Source: Austwickia sp040006675
GTDB lineage: Bacteria > Actinomycetota > Actinomycetes > Actinomycetales > Dermatophilaceae
Length of the DNA: 7,431 bases
Assembly (NCBI GenBank): GCA_040006675.1
Contig: JBDTWM010000134.1
Location: 1-7,431, forward strand
Direction of reading: 5' to 3'
Every line of letters starts with the position of its first letter. Position 1 is the first letter of the stretch. Shown here piece after piece: positions 1-5,556 of the stretch. A program made the translations under genes and the position numbers. The notes beneath the pieces were generated by a model. The model saw only the letters and a list, made by a program, of their open reading frames with translations, was not told where the DNA came from and did not search any database.

Positions 1-117
1 CGGCCTGCGCGGGCTCTTGCTCCGGAGGGGGCGGCGGGGCGGCCTGCGCGGGCTCTTGCTCCGGAGGGGGCGGCGGGGCGGCCTGCGCGGGCTCCTGCTG
101 TGGAGGCTGCGGTGCCG
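1..117. repeat. 39-bp tandem repeat (13-residue protein repeat)
   Basis: Two identical 39-bp copies lie at 1-39 and 40-78. A third, diverged copy lies at about 79-117, keeping the first 16 bases and differing in several places after that. The array reaches the window edge, so more copies may lie outside. The period is a multiple of three and each unit encodes A-PPPPP-EQEPAQA on the minus strand, so copy-number change would not shift the frame. Perfect identity next to a decayed copy suggests recent expansion, by slippage or unequal crossing-over. Confidence 0.9.
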
Positions 118-595
118 CGGGCGGTACGGGTGAGGGGTGGGCGCCCATCGCCGGAACGCGCTCTTGCTCGTGAGTCGCCTGGGCGGCGGGCGCGGAGGCC
201 TCGCCGTAGTCCATGCCCAGGAACCGCTTGGTGTCTTCGGAGAACACCTCGACACCGTCACAGTCGTACATCGCGGACGCGATCCGCACGGCGTCGCCCG
301 CGCGCTCCCCGTGCGGGTCGGGGGCTCCGTGGAAGTCGATCATTGCCTCGCAGCGGGACAGCCAGCGGCGGCGGGCACCCTCGGGCAGGTACGTCGCGTA
401 CATCTCGGCGACCCCCTCGGCCTCTTCGAACCAGAAGGAGAAGACGTATCCGTCCACGTCCAGGTCGAGGCGCAGCGGCCGGGCGACGACCGCGCCGTCG
501 GGGAACAGGGCGCTCAACGCCTCCGTGAGCGACTCCTTGTCCAGGCCCGCGTCCGGCTGGACGAAGACCATGTGGGGGTAGCTGTTCCGGGCCAT
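1..595 (-). CDS. Hypothetical protein, N-terminal part, with a Pro/Ala/Glu/Gln repeat tail
   Basis: This open frame starts at 595 on the minus strand and runs off the left edge without a stop, giving 198 whole codons. I do not recognise the family. Residues 1-130 look like a compact acidic domain: 'MARNSYPHMVFVQPDAGL', a Phe/Trp-rich strand 'GYVFSFWFEEAE' near 49-60, then a helical stretch with 'RRRWLSRCEAMIDF' near 75-88. After residue 135 composition changes sharply to a disordered Pro/Ala/Glu/Gln linker. From about 173 it becomes a 13-residue repeat (A-PPPPP-EQEPAQA). No signal peptide or membrane segment is visible, so it is probably cytoplasmic. The ATG at 595 is preferred because GAGG lies 8 nt upstream. 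An in-frame ATG at 613 would add six residues and suits a leaderless transcript. It is divergent from isocitrate dehydrogenase, with a 140-bp gap. Whether a second folded domain follows the repeats cannot be seen. Confidence 0.8.
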   Translation of the reverse strand, partial: MARNSYPHMVFVQPDAGLDKESLTEALSALFPDGAVVARPLRLDLDVDGYVFSFWFEEAEGVAEMYATYLPEGARRRWLSRCEAMIDFHGAPDPHGERAGDAVRIASAMYDCDGVEVFSEDTKRFLGMDYGEASAPAAQATHEQERVPAMGAHPSPVPPAAPQPPQQEPAQAAPPPPPEQEPAQAAPPPPPEQEPAQA

Positions 596-610
596 GAGGC
601 CATCCTCGCC

Positions 611-625
611 CATGGCGGGACGGTA
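611..625 (-). promoter_or_regulatory. Possible -10 box of the minus-strand hypothetical gene
   Basis: On the minus strand TACCGT (620-625) fits the actinobacterial TANNNT -10 pattern and stands 6 nt before the ATG at 613. Transcription could therefore begin at or near that ATG (leaderless), or give an 18-nt leader carrying the GAGG that serves the ATG at 595. The matching -35 position has no recognisable TTGACA-like hexamer, so this call rests on the -10 and its spacing only. Confidence 0.35.
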
Positions 626-647
626 GGTTGGGCAGGACGGGCGCCCT

Positions 648-671
648 CTCATCGGGCACCTCATCGGGCAC
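648..671. repeat. 12-bp tandem direct repeat upstream of icd
   Basis: CTCATCGGGCAC occurs twice head to tail (648-659 and 660-671) in the divergent gap between the hypothetical gene and icd. A partial third match, CATACGGGCAT, starts at 671. A 12-bp period is a little more than one helical turn, so a protein could bind both copies on nearly the same face. This makes it a candidate regulatory site, but no known operator is recognised and it may be a neutral duplication. Confidence 0.6.
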
Positions 672-726
672 ATACGGGCATCGCGCGACAGGCCAGCCCT
701 CGAAGGACAGCCAGGCAAAGACAGGC

Positions 727-732
727 GGAGGA
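727..732 (+). promoter_or_regulatory. Ribosome binding site that fixes the icd start
   Basis: GGAGGA ends 3 nt before the ATG at 736, within 'GGAGGAAGC-ATG'. It is the only good Shine-Dalgarno sequence in the gap. It places the start at the residue where similarity to monomeric isocitrate dehydrogenases begins, rather than at the TTG at 628 that opens the same frame. Confidence 0.85.
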
Positions 733-735
733 AGC

Positions 736-2955
736 ATGACCAGCTTGCAGATCGTGTGGACCAAGACCGACGAGGCGCCGGCCCTGGCGACGTACTCGTT
801 CCTGCCCATCGTGCAGGCATTCACCGCCGCGGCCGGGGTCGAGGTCGTGACCAGCGACATCTCGCTGGCGTCGCGCATCCTCGCGCAGTTCCCGGACCGG
901 TTGAGCGATGAGCAGAAGGTGCCCGACAACCTGTCTGCGCTGGGTGCGCTCACCCAGGAGCCGACCGCCAACATCGTCAAACTGCCCAACATCTCCGCGT
1001 CGGTGCCGCAGCTGAAGTCCGCGATCGCCGAGCTGCAGGAGAAGGGCTACCCGGTCCCGGACTATCCGGAAACGCCGGAGTCCGAGCAGGAGAAGGAGAT
1101 TCACACGAGGTACTCCAGGTGCCTCGGTTCGGCGGTGAACCCGGTTCTGCGCGAAGGCAACTCGGACCGTCGTGCCCCGCTGTCGGTTAAGAACTTCGTC
1201 AGGAAGCACCCGCACAAACTCGGTGCGTGGAGTACCGACAACAGGGCGCGCGTGACGTCGATGAGTTCCGGCGACTTCTATGGCAACGAGCAGGCCGTCG
1301 TCATGGATTCCGATGACACGCTCGCGATCGAACTCGAATCCTCATCCGGCACCAGGATGCTCAAGGACGACGTCACCGTGCTCGCGGGCGAGATCGTGGA
1401 CGGGACGTTCATGAGCGCGCAGGCGCTCAAGGCCTTCTACGGCGAGCAGATCGAGGCCGCCAGAGCCGAAGGCCTGCTGCTCAGCCTGCACCTCAAGGCC
1501 ACGATGATGAAGGTCTCCGACCCGGTCATGTTCGGCTACGCGGTCCAAGCCTTCTACGCGGACGTGTTCGCCCAGTACGCCGGCGAGCTGGAGTCTCTCG
1601 GCGTCAACCCGAGCCTGGGCCTGGGCGACCTCCTGGCCCGCCTTCAGGAGCTACCCGCGGACAAGAAGGCGCAGATCGAGGCCGCGATTGCCGCGCAATA
1701 CGACTCGCGGCCCGCGATCGCGATGGTGGACTCCGCCCGCGGCATCACCAACCTCCACGTCCCGAGCGACGTCATCGTCGACGCGTCGATGCCGGTCGTC
1801 ATCCGCGACTCGGGTCAGATGTGGAACAAGGATGGCGCGCTGCAGCAGACCCTCGCGATGGTGCCCGACCGCTGCTACGGCCCGATGTACGCCACGGTTC
1901 TGGACGACTGCCGCGCGAACGGTGCGCTCGACCCGGCCACGATGGGCGACGTGCCCAACGTTGGTCTGATGGCGCAAAAGGCGGAGGAGTACGGATCGCA
2001 TCCGACGACCTTCGTCATCGACGCGGACGGCACGGTCCGGGTCAAGAAGGGCGACGGCACCGTCCTCATGGAACACCAGGTCGCCCAGGGCGACATCTGG
2101 CGCATGTCGCGGGCGCGGGACATCCCGATCCGAGACTGGGTGAAACTGGCGGTGACGCGCGCTCGCCTCACCGGCACGCCGGCATGCTTCTTCCTCGACT
2201 CCGCGCGCGCGCACGACCGCAACGTCATCGCGAAGGTCGAGCGGTACCTGCAGGATCACGACACCTCTGGTCTGGACCTGCAGATCAAGGAACCGGTCGA
2301 GGCGATGAACTACTGCCTGGAGCGCATCCGCCGCGGCGAAGACACCATCTCCGTGACCGGCAACGTGCTGCGCGACTACCTGACGGACCTGTTCCCGATT
2401 CTTGAGCTTGGCACCAGCGCCAAGATGCTCTCGGTGGTGCCGCTGCTCGCGGGGGGCGGCCTGTTCGAGACCGGCGCCGGCGGCTCGGCCCCGAAGCACG
2501 TTCAGCAGTTCATCAAGGAGGACTACCTACGCTGGGACTCCCTGGGCGAGTTCTCGGCCCTCGGCGCGAGCCTGGAGCACCTGGCGAACACCCAGAACAA
2601 CCCGCGAGCGAAGGTCCTCGCTGACGCGCTCGACGTGGCGATCGGCCGATTCCTCGACGAGAACAGGTCGCCGGCCCGCAAAGTCGGTCAGATCGACAAC
2701 CGCGGCAGTCACTTCTATCTTGCGCAATACTGGGCGCGCGCCCTCGCCGATCAGGACGCCGACACCGATCTGAAGGCGCGGTTCATCCCGGTCGCCGCAG
2801 CGCTGGAGTCCGGGGAATCGAAGATCAACGCCGAGCTCATCGGCGTGCAGGGCAAACCGGTCGACATGGGCGGGTACTACCGGCCCGACGAGGGCAGGAC
2901 GAGCGTAGCGATGCGCCCTAGCGCGACGCTGAACGCCATCATCGACGGCATCTGA
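736..2955 (+). CDS. icd: NADP-dependent isocitrate dehydrogenase, monomeric type (EC 1.1.1.42)
   Basis: Catalyses oxidative decarboxylation of isocitrate to 2-oxoglutarate with NADP+ and Mn2+/Mg2+, in the cytoplasmic TCA cycle; it supplies NADPH and the carbon skeleton of glutamate. The 739 residues match the roughly 740 of the monomeric class, which is unrelated in length to the common 400-residue homodimeric enzyme. It opens with 'TDEAPALATYSFLPI' and carries 'KLPNISASVPQLK' near 82-94. By recalled numbering of the Azotobacter enzyme, isocitrate and metal ligands are all present: Ser132, Arg139 and Arg145 in 'GSAVNPVLREGNSDRR', Lys254 in 'HLKATMMKVSDP', Asp349 in 'DVIVDASMP', and Arg546, Asp547 and Asp551 in 'NVLRDYLTD'. 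The C-terminal motifs 'GGSAPKHVQQF' and 'QGKPVDMGGYY' are also intact. No frameshift or lost residue is seen. The gene appears monocistronic, divergent from the hypothetical gene and followed by a hairpin. Confidence 0.98.
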   Translation: MTSLQIVWTKTDEAPALATYSFLPIVQAFTAAAGVEVVTSDISLASRILAQFPDRLSDEQKVPDNLSALGALTQEPTANIVKLPNISASVPQLKSAIAELQEKGYPVPDYPETPESEQEKEIHTRYSRCLGSAVNPVLREGNSDRRAPLSVKNFVRKHPHKLGAWSTDNRARVTSMSSGDFYGNEQAVVMDSDDTLAIELESSSGTRMLKDDVTVLAGEIVDGTFMSAQALKAFYGEQIEAARAEGLLLSLHLKATMMKVSDPVMFGYAVQAFYADVFAQYAGELESLGVNPSLGLGDLLARLQELPADKKAQIEAAIAAQYDSRPAIAMVDSARGITNLHVPSDVIVDASMPVVIRDSGQMWNKDGALQQTLAMVPDRCYGPMYATVLDDCRANGALDPATMGDVPNVGLMAQKAEEYGSHPTTFVIDADGTVRVKKGDGTVLMEHQVAQGDIWRMSRARDIPIRDWVKLAVTRARLTGTPACFFLDSARAHDRNVIAKVERYLQDHDTSGLDLQIKEPVEAMNYCLERIRRGEDTISVTGNVLRDYLTDLFPILELGTSAKMLSVVPLLAGGGLFETGAGGSAPKHVQQFIKEDYLRWDSLGEFSALGASLEHLANTQNNPRAKVLADALDVAIGRFLDENRSPARKVGQIDNRGSHFYLAQYWARALADQDADTDLKARFIPVAAALESGESKINAELIGVQGKPVDMGGYYRPDEGRTSVAMRPSATLNAIIDGI

Positions 2956-2975
2956 CAAACGCTTCTTCGCGTGAG

Positions 2976-2999
2976 GGGACCCCCGCACGGGTGGGTCCC
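2976..2999 (+). terminator. Hairpin after icd, probable terminator
   Basis: GGGACCC (2976-2982) pairs perfectly with GGGTCCC (2993-2999). An inner CC/GG extension leaves a GCAC loop and a two-base bulge. It starts 20 nt after the icd stop. No T-run follows, which is usual for high-GC actinobacterial terminators, so function is inferred from stem strength and position. Confidence 0.6.
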
Positions 3000-3076
3000 G
3001 CACGTCGTCTCAGGGTTCTTCGACATGGAATCCCCCAGGGGTACGCGGGTGGCCGGCCGAGCGTTGACCACCCTCC

Positions 3077-3106
3077 CCGCGGGCTTCGCGGCTACGATCG
3101 TGGCGA
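3077..3106 (+). promoter_or_regulatory. Leaderless promoter with overlapping palindromes, upstream of the first HTH gene
   Basis: TACGAT (3093-3098) fits the TANNNT -10 pattern and stands 7 nt before the ATG at 3106, the spacing expected when transcription starts at the A of the start codon. No Shine-Dalgarno sequence precedes this ATG, in agreement. The -10 lies inside a 14-bp near-palindrome (3091-3104, one mismatched pair) whose core ACGATCGT (3094-3101) is perfect. Just upstream, CCGCG (3077-3081) and CGCGG (3087-3091) form a second inverted repeat. A dimeric HTH protein bound here would block the promoter, so autoregulation is a reasonable guess. The -35 is weak. Confidence 0.5.
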
Positions 3107-4071
3107 TGAGGCAGGCCCCCATGACCCCCGGACTGCCGGAGGTTCACGGCGTGCCCCGGGACATCGTCGGGGCACAGTTTCCGGACGCCCTGAGGGCGGC
3201 GATCGCCACGCGCGGTGTGAGCCTGGAGTATCTGCGGCAGTATCTGTCTGAGCAGGAGCTGCGCGTCAGCGTCGCGACGCTGAGCTACTGGCGCTCCGGG
3301 CGGCGCTTGCCGGACCGCGGCCCGTCGATGCTGGTGCTGGCGGAGCTGGAGAAGGTGCTGGAGTTGCCTGCCGGCTTCCTCACCAGCAAGATCAACCCGC
3401 GTCGTCCGGGAAGCCGCGTCGCGAGCGCGCTGCCGAGCCATTACGAGACGGTATTGGGGCCCGGGCCGGCGTTCACGCCGGGCACGCGGTACACCGAGGG
3501 CGCGATCAATGCTGCGATCGAGGTTCTCGGTCTGGACTGGGATGACGGGCTGCGGCGGGTGAGCTACCACGATCGCATCGAGATCCGTCCGGACCGGACG
3601 GACGGTCCACACGACGTACGAACGGTGTTCGTGGCAGATCGCGACGGGGTCGACCGGTTCCCGATCTGGTACACGCACGATGACCCCCAGGCGTTCCCGT
3701 TCGTGCTGCCCGTGTCGAACTGCACCCTGGGCCGCGCGGCGGAGCTGCGGGAGCAGGTGGGGGTGGCGGCTGAGATGCTGCTGGACTGGCCCCTCGAACG
3801 CGGCGAGTCCTACATCGTCGAGCACCGCCTGGAGTCGATCGGCCAGACGCGCCCGACCTGGAACTTCTTCCGCCGGATCGGTGTGGGCATTCGTGAGTTC
3901 GTTGTCGAGGTGCGCTTCCCGCCGGAGGCGACGCCCGCGAGCGCCTACTGTCGACGCGTTATCGGCGAGGAGTCATTCCTCGTCGAAACCCCGATCGTGG
4001 GGAGCTCGCTGCACCTGCTGGAGATGGACCCGACCCCAGGTGTCTACGGCCTGGAGTGGGAGTGGGCATGA
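3106..4071 (+). CDS. XRE-like HTH protein with conserved C-terminal domain of unknown function (paralogue 1)
   Basis: A 321-residue protein. Residues 24-95 form an HTH domain of the XRE-like actinobacterial kind: 'FPDALRAAIATRGVSLEYL', then 'VSVATLSYWRSGRRLP' as the likely recognition-helix region, then a helix 'LVLAELEKVLELP'. After a linker (96-130), a predicted mainly beta-strand domain fills 131-321, with 'RRVSYHDRIEI' (150-160), 'SNCTLGR' (204-210), 'GESYIVEHRLES' (233-244), 'VEVRFPPEATPASA' (267-280) and the ending 'PGVYGLEWEWA'. No catalytic signature, signal peptide or membrane segment is seen. Similar HTH proteins are common in Actinomycetota, usually annotated only as XRE-family or hypothetical. 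Role inferred: DNA-binding regulator, perhaps with a ligand-sensing C-terminal domain. The start is set by the leaderless promoter; ATG 3121 is the alternative (316 residues). The next gene, 16 nt downstream, is its paralogue. Confidence 0.85.
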   Translation: MRQAPMTPGLPEVHGVPRDIVGAQFPDALRAAIATRGVSLEYLRQYLSEQELRVSVATLSYWRSGRRLPDRGPSMLVLAELEKVLELPAGFLTSKINPRRPGSRVASALPSHYETVLGPGPAFTPGTRYTEGAINAAIEVLGLDWDDGLRRVSYHDRIEIRPDRTDGPHDVRTVFVADRDGVDRFPIWYTHDDPQAFPFVLPVSNCTLGRAAELREQVGVAAEMLLDWPLERGESYIVEHRLESIGQTRPTWNFFRRIGVGIREFVVEVRFPPEATPASAYCRRVIGEESFLVETPIVGSSLHLLEMDPTPGVYGLEWEWA

Positions 4072-4087
4072 TCGGTCAGGGCCGGGC

Positions 4088-4981
4088 ATGACCGGTGAGG
4101 TGGACGACGAATTCGCCCAGGCGCTCCGTGCGGCCATCGCCCAGCGGGGCCTGTCGCTGGGGCGTGTCCGCTATCACCTCGCCCAGCGAGGTCACGAGGT
4201 GTCGGTGGCGACCCTCAGCTACTGGCAGTCGGCGCGGAGCCGCCCGGAACGGGCCGCATCGCTCGCGGCGCTCGCCCAACTGGAAGAGGTCCTGCGGGTG
4301 CCGCCGGGAGGGTTGTCGCGGCGGTTGCCGTCGCGCCGCCGCGGCGTCGGCAAAGGGGGGGCCGTCCCGATGGCGGCCGAGGCCCGGCTGGAGTCGCTGC
4401 TGGACGACGGCGGCGTCGCGGACCGTCTCGTCGAGAGCCTCGGGATGTCCTGGGACGAGGGTGTGCGTCGCATCTCCGTGCATGACCGGATCGAGATCGG
4501 GGCAGAACGGTGCGGCATGACGCACACGATCCGGGAGCTGTTGGTGGCCAACCGCTCCGGGTGCAGCCGCTTCCCGCTGTGCTACCGCTATCAGCGCGGT
4601 GGCGACCATGTCGACCTGACGGCGGTGCACAACTGCCAGATCGGTCGGCTGGCGACAGAACCGGACCAGCGCCTGCTCGTCGCCGAGATCCAGCTGGGTC
4701 GAATTCTGCAGGAGGGGGAGACGGTCCTGGTGGAGCATCGGATCCAGATGCCGGAGGTGCGGATCACCGACCAGTTCGTCGAGCGGGGCGTGATCCGCAC
4801 GGTGCGTTCGGCGCACACGGAGGTGGTGTTTCCGGCCGAGGCGATGCCGCTGTCGGCGGAGCGTTACACCGTCGTCGACGGTCAGCACAAGGCGGAGCCG
4901 ATGGTCATCGCGGGTCCGAGCCTGCACGCGTTGGTGCTGGACTTCGGGCCAGGGCTCTACGGCCTGCGCTGGACGTGGTGA
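4088..4981 (+). CDS. XRE-like HTH protein with conserved C-terminal domain of unknown function (paralogue 2)
   Basis: A 297-residue paralogue of the gene just upstream, colinear over its whole length. HTH region at residues 8-75: 'EFAQALRAAIAQRGLSLG', then 'VSVATLSYWQSARSRPER', then 'LAALAQLEEVLRVP'. A basic linker with 'RRLPSRRRGVGKGG' spans about 78-91. The C-terminal domain repeats the landmarks of paralogue 1: 'RRISVHDRIEI' (127-137), 'HNCQIGR' (181-187), 'GETVLVEHRIQM' (210-221), 'TEVVFPAEAMPLSA' (244-257) and the ending 'PGLYGLRWTW'. Divergence away from these motifs is large, so the duplication looks old. The start at 4088 lies 16 nt past the upstream stop, with a modest CAGGG about 7 nt before it; a longer upstream frame only shadows paralogue 1. 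Translation of the next gene may be coupled. Regulatory function is inferred from the HTH; the partner or ligand is unknown. Confidence 0.87.
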   Translation: MTGEVDDEFAQALRAAIAQRGLSLGRVRYHLAQRGHEVSVATLSYWQSARSRPERAASLAALAQLEEVLRVPPGGLSRRLPSRRRGVGKGGAVPMAAEARLESLLDDGGVADRLVESLGMSWDEGVRRISVHDRIEIGAERCGMTHTIRELLVANRSGCSRFPLCYRYQRGGDHVDLTAVHNCQIGRLATEPDQRLLVAEIQLGRILQEGETVLVEHRIQMPEVRITDQFVERGVIRTVRSAHTEVVFPAEAMPLSAERYTVVDGQHKAEPMVIAGPSLHALVLDFGPGLYGLRWTW

Positions 4982-5556
4982 ACGCGATGTCGGAGCAGGC
5001 AGTCCCGGTGGCCTCCTGCCAGGTCTTGACGATCGGGGTGGCGATCGGCGTGCCCGAGCCGTACGCGGGTCTCGTGCGGCGCGCACGGCGCGGGTACGGG
5101 GATCCGTTGGCCGATCTGGTGAGGACGCACGTGACCTTGCTGGGTCCGACGCCATGGCCACCGCAGGCGCTGCCTGCGGTGGAGACCCACCTGGCGCGGG
5201 TGGCGCGTGACGTGGCGCCGTTCCGGATCGGGCTCGCTGGTTCGGGCACGTTCCGGCCGATCACGCCGGTGGTGTTCCTACGGCTCGCGCAGGGCGTCGA
5301 GGGCTGCGCGGTGCTCGCGGGGGCGGTGCGGGACGGTCCGCTGGCCGGCGAGGCGGCGTTCCCTTACCACCCCCACGTCACCCTGGCGCACGGCGTCGCG
5401 GACGACCGGCTCGACGCGGCGCAGCGCGACTTCGCCACCTACACCGCAGAGTTCGACGTCGATCACGTCTCGTTGTACGTGCTGGAGCCGGGCGCCCCCT
5501 GGCGCGTCGCGGGCGGCTTCGAGTTGACGGGGGCGCAGTCCACGGCGGAGGGCTGA
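4978..5556 (+). CDS. 2'-5' RNA ligase family protein (2H phosphoesterase)
   Basis: A small soluble protein of the 2H phosphoesterase superfamily, identified by two HxT motifs at the expected spacing: 'THVTLLGP' (His48, Thr50) and 'PHVTLAHG' (His130, Thr132), numbering from the ATG at 4987. The two histidine-threonine pairs form the active site of this fold, which opens or joins 2',5'-phosphodiester or 2',3'-cyclic phosphate bonds in RNA; some relatives act on small cyclic nucleotides. The true substrate cannot be told from sequence. Length is 189 residues from ATG 4987, or 192 from GTG 4978. I list the GTG because GTGA overlaps the preceding stop codon, a usual coupling arrangement, though neither start has a good Shine-Dalgarno sequence. 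It is the third gene of the presumed operon. Its last 94 bp are shared, antisense, with the carboxypeptidase gene. Confidence 0.9.
   Translation: MNAMSEQAVPVASCQVLTIGVAIGVPEPYAGLVRRARRGYGDPLADLVRTHVTLLGPTPWPPQALPAVETHLARVARDVAPFRIGLAGSGTFRPITPVVFLRLAQGVEGCAVLAGAVRDGPLAGEAAFPYHPHVTLAHGVADDRLDAAQRDFATYTAEFDVDHVSLYVLEPGAPWRVAGGFELTGAQSTAEG

Noticed and set aside
1..117. Repeat array as a CRISPR
   Set aside because: The units are contiguous with no spacers and code in frame for a Pro-rich protein tail.
628..735. Longer icd from TTG at 628
   Set aside because: No Shine-Dalgarno sequence, the added residues are unlike the family N-terminus, and ATG 736 has a strong GGAGGA and begins where family similarity starts.
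258..992. Minus-strand frame spanning the icd start and the gap
   Set aside because: It overlaps both the hypothetical gene in another frame and the icd N-terminus, and shows no coherent domain.
1651..2499. Large minus-strand open frame opposite icd
   Set aside because: Rich in Arg, His and Val with no domain; it mirrors the codon bias of the icd gene, whose function is certain.
3064..3069. TTGACC as the -35 of the HTH operon
   Set aside because: It lies 23 nt from the TACGAT box, too far for normal sigma-factor spacing.
2971..3105. Longer paralogue 1 from GTG 2971 or ATG 3025
   Set aside because: The extension would read through the icd terminator hairpin and the promoter, and its residues resemble no HTH protein start; the leaderless ATG at 3106 is better supported.
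3680..4087. Upstream extension of the paralogue 2 frame
   Set aside because: Arg/Ser-rich translation lying wholly inside paralogue 1 in another frame, which is a GC-skew shadow.
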